NCBI RefSeq assembly: GCF_003584685.1
Contig: NZ_AP018549.1
Location: 868,001-932,000, forward strand
Direction: 5' to 3'
DNA from: Lactobacillus paragasseri
Lineage (GTDB): Bacteria; Bacillota; Bacilli; Lactobacillales; Lactobacillaceae
DNA length: 64,000 nt
This document shows, one piece after another, positions 56,519 to 64,000 of this stretch. The notes below the pieces were generated by a model, which had not been told where the DNA came from, ran no database searches, and was given only the letters and a program-made list of their open reading frames with translations. The translations under genes were made by a program, and so were the position numbers. Within the stretch, counting starts at the first letter, position 1; every line of letters starts with the position of its first letter.

Positions 56519-57337
56519 ATGACTATTGGTGAATTGCTAAAACAAACAAGACAATCTCTTGGCTTAACTCAAACAGAGATGGCAGCCGGCATTGTTTCAA
56601 CTTCTTATTATTCAAAAGTAGAACGAAATATTCATCAAATTAGTGCTGATGAATTAATTGCTATTCTCAATAGACATCATATTGACAATGCATCTTTCTT
56701 TGCTCATCTTTCTAGTTCTAATTCTCAAAAAAAAAGAGATTTTATAAAAGAAATAGGGGATGCTTATGAGAAAAAAGATAAGCAAACGCTTTTGGCAATA
56801 AAAAAAGATATCGATCAATTGCCAGATTCTAAGCAAAAAAAGTATTATCAGCTGCAAATTGAATTGGTTTTGAATGTTTATTTAACAAAAGCAGATGATA
56901 TTCCAGATGAATTAAAGAATGATTTGAAGAAATTTGTTTTTCAAGATAATAATTGGAATGAAAATTCGCTGCAGTTATTTAGAGAAACGATTCGTGTTTA
57001 CGATATAGATGAGCTAACTTTTCTAGTAAATGCAATTTTAGTCAAGTATCAACAGCCAGCCGAGTTGCCTATAAAGACGCAGGAGATCTTAGGAGGAATT
57101 TGCATTAACTTTTTAGATAAGTGTTATGAACACAACACACCTGAATTGATAAAGCAACCACTACAATATATCTCAAAACTTTCAAATGCTTCGGAATTAC
57201 TTTTAGTTAAAATACTTAAAAATTATTATCAAGCTGTTTTTAATAAAAATGCAGATGAAGTAAAGGATATTGGTGGTCTTCTTGAAAAAGCAGGCTGGAA
57301 AGATTTCGTTTCTGTTTTGCCTCATCTAAGCAACTAA
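56519..57337 (+). CDS. Rgg/GadR/MutR-family transcriptional regulator
   Basis: N-terminal helix-turn-helix at residues about 3-60 (LLKQTRQSLGLTQTEMAAGIVSTSYYSKVERN) and a long all-helical C-terminal region of TPR-like repeats, as in Rgg regulators that sense short peptides. 272 aa, slightly under the usual 285. Ribosome binding site GAGGTGG. The next gene, an ABC exporter, starts 91 bases downstream, and a direct repeat lies between. I find no convincing cognate peptide gene. Confidence 0.9.
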   Translation: MTIGELLKQTRQSLGLTQTEMAAGIVSTSYYSKVERNIHQISADELIAILNRHHIDNASFFAHLSSSNSQKKRDFIKEIGDAYEKKDKQTLLAIKKDIDQLPDSKQKKYYQLQIELVLNVYLTKADDIPDELKNDLKKFVFQDNNWNENSLQLFRETIRVYDIDELTFLVNAILVKYQQPAELPIKTQEILGGICINFLDKCYEHNTPELIKQPLQYISKLSNASELLLVKILKNYYQAVFNKNADEVKDIGGLLEKAGWKDFVSVLPHLSN

Positions 57338-57346
57338 ATGTGCGTA

Positions 57347-57374
57347 TACGACAATGCAATTTCTATTACGACAA
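57347..57374 (+). repeat. Direct repeat TACGACAA, 20-base period
   Basis: TACGACAA at 57347-57354 and again at 57367-57374, between the rgg gene and the ABC exporter. The spacing of two helical turns suits a dimeric regulator such as Rgg; this is an inference. Confidence 0.45.
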
Positions 57375-57428
57375 AGCACTCTTTTCTTATTTACCTTGCT
57401 CAATAATAATTGCAGCGAGGTGAACAAA

Positions 57429-59036
57429 ATGAATTACTTATTTCATTATTTAAGAAAAAGACCGGGAGCAGTAGGAATTGTAATTGTTTTAACTATTATT
57501 ACTTCGGCTCTAAGAGTGACACATGCCTTAATTAACGTAAATATTTTTAATGCCTTAATTAAGTTAGAATTTCATGGCTTCTTTTATTGGGTGATAATTG
57601 ATATTGCAGTGTTTGCGGTCTTGTCTGTTTTCTTAGTATTGATGCAAATCCAAATGGCTAAGACAGTGCAGCTTTTGAGTCTAGACTTAAGAAAAGATAT
57701 TATTCGTCAATTGTCAGGAAAATCAATTGAAGAATTTGATAAGCAAGACACGGGAGTTTATGCGTCTTGGTTAACTAATGACGTGACTACGATCGAAAAT
57801 GATGGCTTTTACAATATTTTGCAGAGCGTTCAAATCATTACAGATCCTGTGTTTTCAATGATTGCCTTAGCTAAGTTCTCATGGACTTTTATCCCAATTA
57901 TTGCTTTAGTTTCTTTTTTAACAGTATTTTTGCCGCAACTTATTCATAAAAGGCTTGCTAGTGCTAGTCTTTCGACGACTAAGGCTAATGAAAAATTATT
58001 GAATGTTACTAATGATAGCTTACGGGGATTTAATACCTTTTCAATTTTTGGAGTTGAAAAGCAATTAGAGGCTAGAGTTACTGAAGCAGCATTATTTTTA
58101 TTAGATAAAAAGGTTAAGCAAGCGAAGTACCAATCAATTGCTAATAATATCGCAGGTTTTTCTAATATTTTAGGTCAAGTTGGAATTCAAGCGTGGACCG
58201 GCTATTTAGCGCTTGAAAAGATAATTTCAATTGGTGTAATAGGTTCGTCTGGAAATTTAGCTTATAACGTTTTTAACTCTTTAGCTGTAATTGCACCGAT
58301 ATGGACTGAAATGACAGCGTTAAAACCAATTTTTGATAAGTATCATTTAACTGAGAAAAAGAATTATAAAGAAGAGGGACAAGATTTTACTGAAAATAAG
58401 TTTGATTCCTTGGAAGTAATTAATTTACAGAAGAAGTATCAAGATAGAGAGGTTTTTGCTCATCCGATAAATCTATGTATTCTAAGAAATCAAAAAGTTG
58501 GAGTTTATGGCAAATCGGGTAGTGGTAAGACTACTTTTATGAAAATTATTTCTGGACAAATAAGAAGTTATACTGGTAAGATTCAACTGAATAAAGTAGA
58601 ACTAAATCGATTAAAGTATAGTGCGCTACAAAAAATTTTACTTTATGTGGAGCAAACTCCATATTTATTCAATGATACTGTTCGTTATAACTTAACCTTA
58701 GGAGAACATTTTGCAGATAATGAAATAATCGACGCGCTAAAAAAAGCTAATCTATGGGAAACAATAAGTAAATTACCCGATGGACTAGATACAGAAATAA
58801 ATGAAAATGGTAACAACTTTTCTGGCGGACAAAAGCAGAGGCTTGCTTTGGCTAGAGGTTTATTGAGAAAGAGAAGACTATTTTTACTTGATGAAAGTAC
58901 TAGTAATTTAGATAAGAAAACTGCGCTCAAAGTGGAGAATACTTTTTTAGGGCTAGAGGATGCAACTGTAATCTTTGTTAGTCATCAACTTCATAATGAA
59001 AATAAGTCTGCTTTTGACCAAATAATTGAAATTTAA
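57429..59036 (+). CDS. ABC exporter, fused membrane and ATPase domains
   Basis: Half-size type I ABC exporter, 535 aa. Six hydrophobic segments fall in about residues 12-300. The ATPase has Walker A GKSGSGKTT near 362, signature FSGGQKQRLALARG near 465, Walker B LFLLDESTSNLD near 487 and the H-loop FVSHQ. Start ATG 57429, with GAGGTGAAC upstream; an in-frame ATG 25 codons earlier lacks a site and crosses the direct repeat. Likely controlled by the Rgg protein. It may pair with the second exporter at 59647. Substrate unknown. Confidence 0.88.
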   Translation: MNYLFHYLRKRPGAVGIVIVLTIITSALRVTHALINVNIFNALIKLEFHGFFYWVIIDIAVFAVLSVFLVLMQIQMAKTVQLLSLDLRKDIIRQLSGKSIEEFDKQDTGVYASWLTNDVTTIENDGFYNILQSVQIITDPVFSMIALAKFSWTFIPIIALVSFLTVFLPQLIHKRLASASLSTTKANEKLLNVTNDSLRGFNTFSIFGVEKQLEARVTEAALFLLDKKVKQAKYQSIANNIAGFSNILGQVGIQAWTGYLALEKIISIGVIGSSGNLAYNVFNSLAVIAPIWTEMTALKPIFDKYHLTEKKNYKEEGQDFTENKFDSLEVINLQKKYQDREVFAHPINLCILRNQKVGVYGKSGSGKTTFMKIISGQIRSYTGKIQLNKVELNRLKYSALQKILLYVEQTPYLFNDTVRYNLTLGEHFADNEIIDALKKANLWETISKLPDGLDTEINENGNNFSGGQKQRLALARGLLRKRRLFLLDESTSNLDKKTALKVENTFLGLEDATVIFVSHQLHNENKSAFDQIIEI

Positions 59037-59076
59037 AGAATTGCTTATTAAATATTAGTGTAATAGAATAAATTTG

Positions 59077-59090
59077 TGAAAGCGATTTAT
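59077..59090 (+). promoter_or_regulatory. Weak cre-like box upstream of the small nitroreductase-fold gene
   Basis: TGAAAGCGATTTAT; first half matches the cre consensus well, second half deviates at the terminal CA. Confidence 0.3.
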
Positions 59091-59117
59091 TAAAAATATT
59101 CATTTAAGGAGTAGAAA

Positions 59118-59600
59118 ATGAACGCAATTTTTGAAAGAAGAGCAGTTAGAGAATATGCTAATGAAAAAATTGATGAAGAAAAGATTCAAAAATTAATTGA
59201 CGCTTTTCAAGCTGCACCGTGTGCACTGCACCAAACTGAAGTTATGGAGCTGAGTGTAATTACCGACCCAGAACTTCTTAAGAAAATTGAGGACAATACT
59301 AACAATTCTTGCTATAATGCACCACTTGTTTTTATGATCAATACTAAAAAAGATAGTCAATTTGGTGAAAGAGATGCTTCGGTAGCAGCAGAAAATGTAA
59401 TGGTTGAAGCTGTTGATTTGGGCCTAGCTTCTGTTTATGTAATGGGTGGAGTAATTGCACTAAATAAATTCCCTGAGTTTCAAAAAGAGTTGGGAATGGA
59501 TGAGGGTTACGAAACTTCAGTACTTTTGCCAATTGGCTATCCTGCTGATAATGGAAAGCCTGAAGATAGATCAAATCGTTATAAGATTGTGAGAAAATAA
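59118..59600 (+). CDS. Small nitroreductase-fold protein, 160 aa
   Basis: N-terminal IFERRAVREYANEKIDEEKIQKLI with AAPCALHQTEVMELSVITD is the nitroreductase FMN-binding pattern; AAENVMVEAVDLGLASVYVMG and LLPIGYPADN near the end complete the fold. At 160 aa it belongs to the short group, lacking the long central helices of the 214-aa nitroreductase at 44884. Own ribosome binding site (AAGGAG). Cofactor and substrate are not verified. Confidence 0.85.
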   Translation: MNAIFERRAVREYANEKIDEEKIQKLIDAFQAAPCALHQTEVMELSVITDPELLKKIEDNTNNSCYNAPLVFMINTKKDSQFGERDASVAAENVMVEAVDLGLASVYVMGGVIALNKFPEFQKELGMDEGYETSVLLPIGYPADNGKPEDRSNRYKIVRK

Positions 59601-59613
59601 TTGGAGATAGTAA

Positions 59614-59650
59614 AAAACATTGATCCTAAGTCTGGACCAATGTTTTTTAT
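59614..59650. terminator. Bidirectional terminator
   Basis: AACATTG...TCC and GGA...CAATGTT arms with A and T runs on the outside. Confidence 0.8.
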
Positions 59651-61224
59651 TTGCTCAAGTCAATAATTCTATCAAACATTTCTTTTTCTTGGTGTGAGAT
59701 TTTATGAGCAACTTCAATTACTGCAAAATTTGAATTTTTCAGCAAAGTCTGATGAATTTGTAGTGATAGTTCATTGTCTAAAGCGCTCGTTGCTTCATCG
59801 GCTAGCAAAATAGGACGTTTAGCCAAAATAGATCTGGCAATTTCGATTCTTTGAATTTGACCACCAGAAAGATTATTACCGTTTTGACCAATTTGGTAGT
59901 CGAGACCTTTTTCTTTGACTAATTCTGTTAGACCAGCTAATTTAATTGCTTCATTTAAATCTTCTTCTGAATATTTTTTACCTAAGGTTAAATTAAAATG
60001 CAGGCTGCGGTCAAACATGAATGGTTTTTGATTGATATAGCCAAAATAATTATGAGATTTTTGCCAGTTGCCAGTTACATTTTGTTGATCAATTATAATG
60101 GAACCACTCGTTGGCTGTAATTGACCGATTAATAGGCGGAGTAAGGTTGTTTTTCCAAAGCCACTTGGAGCCATTAAAAGGACCTTTTCATTAGCATTAA
60201 CAGTGAAGCTTACGTTCTTTAGGATAGCTTTATCATCAACTGTATATGTTAATTTTTCAACTGATAGCTGGTTAAACGATGGATTTGCAGCATTTTCATT
60301 TTTATTATTAAAATTGATTGCTTTTTGAATTTTATCCCAAATAGGCTTAGTAGATCGAATCTGATTGAGCTGATCAAAAATCATTGTAATTGGATTAATG
60401 AAGTCGTTGGATAGCTGCACGATCATCACTAAAGTACCAGCACCAATTTGACCATTAAACATTAAAATTGCTCCAACCAAGAATGGAATAATAAAGCTGA
60501 AAATGTCAGCAATAGTAATAATTAGCGTAGAAATCGCACCTTGAGTGTAGTTTAAAGCTCTTAATGCATTTTCCATTTGTTTTGCCTGCTTGGCGACATA
60601 AGAAATAACAGGTATTTGTGCATCATACAGCATGGTTGTTTTTGATCCATTAATTGCATCAACTGCAGCTTGAGTATATTCAGCATTTTGCTTTTCCCAG
60701 ATAGCAGATTTATCTTGAATATCCTTAATGAAGAACTTTTGAATAAAACCAGGAATAATTGTAGCAATAACGAAAATGATAGTTAGAAGCCAGGAATTGA
60801 TCAGACCGACCAAGATTGAAATTGCAAAAGCAGCAATCTCAGAAATAATCATTAATTCATTCGTAATTTTTAATGATTCGATTTGTTTTAGGTCATTAGT
60901 CATTAAATTTAGACCGTCTTTTTGTGAATCATTTTGTTGAGCAATTAAATAAGTGATAGTTTTCTCTTTCAACTTCAAGTTGATATCACGTGTAATATCA
61001 GAACGTAAATATCTATAAGCAAAATTGAGAAACATAATAACAATCAGTAATGCTGCTCCCAATGCAGCGATAAGAATTAATTGTTTTAATGAGCCACGAT
61101 GATATTGCGCGCTGTTAAGCATAATCTTCGTGACATAAGCGATAACGACATTACCACAAGCACTTATGCAGGCTAAAAAGATATAAAGTGCTAGCTTCTT
61201 TTTGTTAGCAAACTTTAGTGACAT
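59647..61224 (-). CDS. ABC exporter, fused membrane and ATPase domains (second)
   Basis: 525 aa, six hydrophobic segments in about residues 8-290; Walker A APSGFGKTT near 354, signature LSGGQIQRIEIARS near 454, Walker B ILLADEATSALD near 475 and the H-loop VAHK. Walker A has Phe where most have Ser or Cys, still compatible with function. It is a half transporter and would act as a homodimer or with the 57429 protein. Its leader carries a nested inverted repeat (61245-61283). Confidence 0.88.
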   Translation of the reverse strand: MSLKFANKKKLALYIFLACISACGNVVIAYVTKIMLNSAQYHRGSLKQLILIAALGAALLIVIMFLNFAYRYLRSDITRDINLKLKEKTITYLIAQQNDSQKDGLNLMTNDLKQIESLKITNELMIISEIAAFAISILVGLINSWLLTIIFVIATIIPGFIQKFFIKDIQDKSAIWEKQNAEYTQAAVDAINGSKTTMLYDAQIPVISYVAKQAKQMENALRALNYTQGAISTLIITIADIFSFIIPFLVGAILMFNGQIGAGTLVMIVQLSNDFINPITMIFDQLNQIRSTKPIWDKIQKAINFNNKNENAANPSFNQLSVEKLTYTVDDKAILKNVSFTVNANEKVLLMAPSGFGKTTLLRLLIGQLQPTSGSIIIDQQNVTGNWQKSHNYFGYINQKPFMFDRSLHFNLTLGKKYSEEDLNEAIKLAGLTELVKEKGLDYQIGQNGNNLSGGQIQRIEIARSILAKRPILLADEATSALDNELSLQIHQTLLKNSNFAVIEVAHKISHQEKEMFDRIIDLSK

Positions 61225-61244
61225 AAATATACCTTTCTAGACCC

Positions 61245-61283
61245 CATCAAAGTGACTTCATTTAAGTCGTTTCTTCTTTGATG
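61245..61283 (-). promoter_or_regulatory. Nested inverted repeat upstream of the second ABC exporter
   Basis: CATCAAAG (61245-61252) and CTTTGATG (61276-61283) enclose GACTT/AAGTC. It could be an operator or an RNA hairpin in the 5' leader; no long U-run follows. Confidence 0.45.
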
Positions 61284-61362
61284 AAAATAATATAGCATAT
61301 TTTGTTGAAAATTAAAATAGTATTAGATATTATTTTAATAAAAGAATTTGGAGGAAGTGTAC

Positions 61363-61699
61363 ATGCAAGAAAAATGTAATGTCGTTTGTTAATATTTCAC
61401 CTTTATTTATTGCAATTATTATTGGTTTTGTAGTTTCATTTAATGAAAATACTTCTGTAAAGGTACCTGCTATTGTAGTTATTATTTCAACAATTATTAG
61501 TTTTCTTTTTCCAATTTTTAATTTAAAATCTTGGGTTACTTATCCAGTAATTATCTCTGAAAGTGCAATGTTTGTTTTGGCTACAATGTTATTAAGTCAA
61601 AAGATGAAAAAGTGGCTGGCTTGGATTTTGGGTTTGATTGTAGGATTTGTTTGGGCAATTGTACTGCTTATTTTGCTAGGAGTGACTTTTAATATCTAA
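61363..61699 (+). pseudogene. Small three- or four-helix membrane protein, probably frameshifted at codon 4
   Basis: GGAGGA (61350-61355) is ideally placed for ATG 61363, but that frame ends after nine codons. Removing one A from the five-A run at 61370-61374 gives MQENVMSFVNISP... and joins the long frame ending at 61699: 111 aa with hydrophobic segments at about 12-28, 33-50, 58-78 and 85-107. Translation from the in-frame ATG at 61379 (106 aa) is possible but would be 23 bases from the ribosome binding site. Function unknown. The stop overlaps the next ATG. Confidence 0.6.
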
Positions 61700-62145
61700 T
61701 GCTTATTAGAAAGTATGAAAATTCTGATTTTGACCAATTGTGTCATGTGATGGATAGGGCACGCATGCAGGAATTAAAGACAGCCAATATGGAGCAGGTG
61801 TTTATCCAATTGAGGGATGCACCATATTTAGGGTATTTGTTAAAATGCAAAATGTATGTAGCCACTAAAGAAGAAAAATTGGTTGGATTCGTGGGGTTAC
61901 GACCACATGAATTATCATTTCTATATGTAGATCCAACTTTTCAAAAGCATGGAGTCGGAAATAAATTGATGGCATTTGCTTTAGATCAATTAGTAAGACC
62001 GATAAAGCTAGATGTGTTTACTGACAACTTCGTAGCCAAAGCATTGTATGAAAAATATGGTTTTAAAGTAGTAAAAACTGTGGTTGAAAAGTGGTCTGAT
62101 GAGTATCCAATAGAGTTTGCGCAGGATACTATGGAGATGAAGTAA
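61699..62145 (+). CDS. GNAT-family N-acetyltransferase, 148 aa
   Basis: Acetyl-CoA-binding motif A FLYVDPTFQKHGVGNKLMAFALD at about residues 75-97 and motif B DNFVAKALYEKYGFKVVK near 113-130. Substrate unknown. The ATG overlaps the previous stop (TAATG), so translation is probably coupled. Part of a compact run with MazG-like, DUF6176 and a small membrane protein. Confidence 0.88.
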   Translation: MLIRKYENSDFDQLCHVMDRARMQELKTANMEQVFIQLRDAPYLGYLLKCKMYVATKEEKLVGFVGLRPHELSFLYVDPTFQKHGVGNKLMAFALDQLVRPIKLDVFTDNFVAKALYEKYGFKVVKTVVEKWSDEYPIEFAQDTMEMK

Positions 62146-62151
62146 ATTAAA

Positions 62152-62454
62152 ATGATTATTGATACTAAACAATTACAAAAAGCCGTTATCGAAAATAAGA
62201 AAAAACATAATTTTAATACTACTGACGTTAAGTTTGAACTTCTTTTATTATATGGTGAAGTAAATGAACTGTTTCAAGCTTGGTTAAAAGAAGACCAAGA
62301 AAATATCAATGAAGAGCTGGCTGATGTAGCAATATTTTTACTAGGAATATCCGAAATGCTTGGTAGTGATCTTGGTGAAGATATTGTTAAGAAAATGAAA
62401 ATTAATGCAAAACGAAAATATGTGCACGGAAAGAAGATAATTAGTGATGACTAA
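62152..62454 (+). CDS. MazG-like nucleotide pyrophosphohydrolase
   Basis: 100 aa. LLLLYGEVNELFQAWLKED (residues about 30-47) and INEELADVAIFLLGISEMLG (about 52-71) give the E-x-x-E ... E-x-x-D metal-binding array of MazG-like all-alpha NTP pyrophosphatases. Family members remove non-canonical or excess nucleotides. Overlaps the next gene by eight bases. Confidence 0.82.
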   Translation: MIIDTKQLQKAVIENKKKHNFNTTDVKFELLLLYGEVNELFQAWLKEDQENINEELADVAIFLLGISEMLGSDLGEDIVKKMKINAKRKYVHGKKIISDD

Positions 62455-62806
62455 AGTAGAACTTACTCGTTTTAGAATTAAAAAAGGGAAAGAAGCTAAA
62501 GCGCAAGAATGGATGGACTTTCTAAATGAACATCACGCTGATACTGTCGCAACAATGGCTGGTGAAAAGATGTACGTGGAGAGCGTCTTTAAAGAGAAAA
62601 ATCCAGATGGATATACCTATTTTTACTGGTATTCAGTTCAAGGAGAAGGCGGAAATGCCGTTGAAGAATCAAAAAGTTACATTGATAAGAAACATATTGA
62701 GTATTGGGATGAATGTATCGATATGGAGTATAAGCCAGTTGATATGAAATTGGAAGAAAATTTGATTGCGCCGGCTGTTGAGAAGGTAATTGAAAAGGAT
62801 GCGTAA
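62447..62806 (+). CDS. DUF6176-like small protein
   Basis: 119 aa, soluble. ELTRFRIKKGKEAKAQEWMDFL at the N terminus and YFYWYSVQGEGGN in the middle resemble the DUF6176 group, whose fold is a ferredoxin-like monooxygenase-type barrel (family knowledge). Start ATG 62447 inside the mazG-like gene; a GTG one codon earlier is less likely. Function unknown. Confidence 0.75.
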   Translation: MTKVELTRFRIKKGKEAKAQEWMDFLNEHHADTVATMAGEKMYVESVFKEKNPDGYTYFYWYSVQGEGGNAVEESKSYIDKKHIEYWDECIDMEYKPVDMKLEENLIAPAVEKVIEKDA

Positions 62807-62812
62807 TGCTAA

Positions 62813-63022
62813 ATGAAAGCATGGAAAATTAGTGGAAGTATTGTATTACTTTTGTATGCAGTTACTAGTGTATTTATTTGTATTAGAAAAGTTGACGGAG
62901 CAGGTGTAGTACAGACGCCAGAAATGAGAAATATTACTTTAATTATCTGGGGAGTATTTGGATTAATCATTTTAATCAGTTATCTAATTTGGCTGGCAAT
63001 TTTAAAGCATAGTAAAAAGTAA
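62813..63022 (+). CDS. Small two-helix membrane protein, 69 aa
   Basis: Hydrophobic segments at about residues 6-22 and 43-64, basic ends, short outer loop. No family recognised. Six bases after the DUF6176-like gene, hence last of the coupled run. Ribosome binding is weak (overlapping GCGTAATGCTAA). Confidence 0.55.
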   Translation: MKAWKISGSIVLLLYAVTSVFICIRKVDGAGVVQTPEMRNITLIIWGVFGLIILISYLIWLAILKHSKK

Positions 63023-63236
63023 TATGTCAAACTATAGAAAATAAGATTAGTCGAAATGCTTATATGGAAGCTTTAAAACAAGCACAAATTGAGGATAATT
63101 ATGAGTCATTTATTGAATTAGTGGCTGATTATGAGCAAGATGAATTAGATAAGCGAATAGATCTATTAACTAGGATTGAAAAAGAAAATTCGCACAAAGT
63201 CAAACTAGATTGGATAAGTTTGACAAGTAATTAGTA
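63023..63236 (+). pseudogene. Remnant of a C-terminal domain, possibly Fic-family
   Basis: An open frame without a proper start reads IENKISRNAYMEALKQAQ, then YESFIELVADYEQDELDKRI, ending at a TAG (63234-63236). The acidic helix plan and the 'R-N-x-Y-x-x-AL' pattern are like the tail of Fic/DOC proteins, but the HPFxxGNGR active site is absent and stops lie directly upstream. An internal ATG (63064) could give a 56-aa peptide with no ribosome binding site. Confidence 0.4.
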
Positions 63237-63280
63237 AGACTAAAGCAGATTCTTGTATGAACCTGCTTTTTTATTTATTG

Positions 63281-63341
63281 CAAAGTATAAAATGAGTATA
63301 AAATCACTTGTTTAAGTATAAAAAAAGTATAAAATCTGCAT
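63281..63341 (+). repeat. Four copies of AGTATAAAA
   Basis: AGTATAAAA recurs near 63283, 63294, 63315 and 63327, in two close pairs, directly before the ATPase remnant. It could be a former operator or iteron cluster, or chance AT-rich repeats. Confidence 0.45.
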
Positions 63342-63501
63342 TTAAATCTAAGTGATGCAAAGTATCAAACTTCATTAGTTTACGGAGTTAGAAGAAGTGG
63401 AAAGACGGTTTTTCTGTTAAATGTTCAAAGAAATTAATGAAAAAGAGAAAAATCATTATTTTATTCGGTTAAACTTGGGTCGAGAAAATCATTTAATTTA
63501 A
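63342..63501 (+). pseudogene. Remnant of an AAA-type ATPase gene
   Basis: One frame reads DAKYQTSLVYGVRRSGKT...FLLNV (Walker A GVRRSGKT) and stops at 63419. A second frame continues as FKEINEKEKNHYFIRLNLGREN to a TAA at 63499-63501. Together they look like the N-terminal 60 residues of an AAA_16/DUF4143-type ATPase, broken by a frameshift and truncated. Confidence 0.5.
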
Positions 63502-63567
63502 ATAGCATTAATAAGCTAAGAAAAATTTTTCTTCATGTTGATTTAAACATTAGTTAAATAAGTCATA

Positions 63568-63601
63568 AGCAGAGATTGTAAAAGATCTCTGCTTATTTTT
63601 G
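63568..63601 (+). terminator. Terminator after the remnants
   Basis: AAGCAGAGAT and ATCTCTGCTT arms around TGTAAAAG, then ATTTTTG. Confidence 0.85.
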
Positions 63602-63699
63602 TAGTTAAAAATTTTATAAGTAATCTATTGAAATATTAATTATATTTAAGTAATATTTAATTTAACTAAAAAACAAAAGATGAAAATGGGGTGGGACGA

Positions 63700-64000
63700 T
63701 TGCATAATTATCCGTTTGTTTTACATAAATTTGTAACTGGTAAACATGATGTTGAGTTAGTTTTACCTGAAACTTGGCAAGCAAAAGATTTATTTGATCA
63801 GCTTCAGAAAAATCTTTTCGAATTCTCTAAATGGTTAGTTTGGGCTAACAAAATTGATTCTGTTCAAAAAGAAGTAGATTCAATTAAGCAATTTCAACAG
63901 AAAATGGTCGATGGTACAGCATTTAATTTGGTGATTTTAGTTGATGAAATTCCAGCTGGCATGATTGACTTACATTACTTAAATTCAGAGTCAGGCGAAG
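63700..64000 (+). CDS. GNAT (RimL-type) acetyltransferase, 5' part (continues beyond window)
   Basis: Starting at TTG 63700, with GGGGTGG five bases upstream, the frame is open to the window end (100 residues). HKFVTGKHDVELVLPETWQA, FSKWLVWANKIDSV and LVILVDEIPAGMIDLHYL match the N-terminal half of RimL-like ribosomal-protein serine/alanine acetyltransferases. A GTG at 63691 is an alternative start. The acetyl-CoA motif would lie beyond base 64000. Confidence 0.75.
   Translation, partial: MHNYPFVLHKFVTGKHDVELVLPETWQAKDLFDQLQKNLFEFSKWLVWANKIDSVQKEVDSIKQFQQKMVDGTAFNLVILVDEIPAGMIDLHYLNSESGE

Noticed and set aside
57354-57428. Small hydrophobic peptide (Rgg pheromone) between rgg and the exporter
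   Set aside because: The frame runs directly into the exporter without a stop, and there is no ribosome binding site before 57354.
63281-63341. CRISPR array
   Set aside because: The AGTATAAAA repeats are short, irregularly spaced and lack unique spacers of constant length.

Overview
The window is AT-rich, Gram-positive, low-GC DNA. Gene content points to a host-associated Lactobacillus, most like the L. johnsonii / L. gasseri group: PyrR-controlled pyrimidine genes, PepO, an LPXTG-anchored 5'-nucleotidase, PTS genes with a BglG-type antiterminator, catabolite (cre) boxes, an Rgg regulator, SPFH and DUF975 proteins. The species is inferred; no rRNA or tRNA gene is present to fix it. Genes are dense and lie on both strands, with many clear intrinsic terminators. 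I see no CRISPR array, prophage, insertion sequence or integrase.

Layout. 1-8.6 kb: end of an ABC-2-type permease, signal peptidase I, a one-base-overlapping chain (methyltransferase-like gene with a frameshift, membrane protein, RsmF-type rRNA methyltransferase), YbjQ/UPF0145 protein, YdcF-like membrane protein, Cof-type HAD phosphatase, and a lipase-like protein fused to membrane helices. 8.9-19.4 kb: a nearly complete UMP pathway in three units: pyrFE (minus strand), pyrD (plus strand) and pyrR1-pyrB-pyrC-carA-carB-pyrR2. PyrR-type leader elements precede pyrF, pyrR1 and pyrB, and a similar hairpin abuts the pyrD ribosome binding site. pyrR2 is frameshifted. 19.4-27.9 kb: pncA-like hydrolase, PEP carboxylase, AlkD-like repair protein, a MacB-type ABC transporter and a DUF554 protein. 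28.0-31.5 kb: LysR regulator plus an lpdC-lpdB-lpdD-like (UbiD/UbiX) hydroxybenzoate or gallate decarboxylase cluster. 31.6-35.6 kb: a secreted beta-helix-like protein, a small protein and endopeptidase PepO. 35.7-41.9 kb: aspartate-to-threonine genes (aspartokinase, asd, thrC, hom, thrB). 42-45.9 kb: LysR regulator, FMN/FAD reductase with a cre box, nitroreductase and a small charged protein. 46-49.4 kb: sugar PTS operon (leader RAT and terminator, EIIA, truncated BglG-like antiterminator, EIIBC, ChbG-like deacetylase). 49.4-63 kb: RpiB-family protein, LPXTG 5'-nucleotidase, acetyltransferases, membrane proteins, an Rgg regulator next to an ABC exporter, a second ABC exporter, and small genes (GNAT, MazG-like, DUF6176). 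63.0-63.6 kb holds eroded gene remnants; a GNAT gene runs off the right end.

How genes work together. PEP carboxylase supplies oxaloacetate, hence aspartate, which feeds both the pyrimidine genes and the threonine genes in this window. Five genes (near 2.16, 19.13, 23.62, 53.87 and 61.37 kb) each become intact with a one- or two-base correction. That is either real gene decay or indel error in the assembly; the sequence alone cannot say which. No wholly novel system is evident. The best leads are the paired operator-like repeats around the lpd regulator, the RNA-binding-domain-deleted antiterminator downstream of an apparently intact RAT, and the PyrR-like hairpin at the pyrD start.
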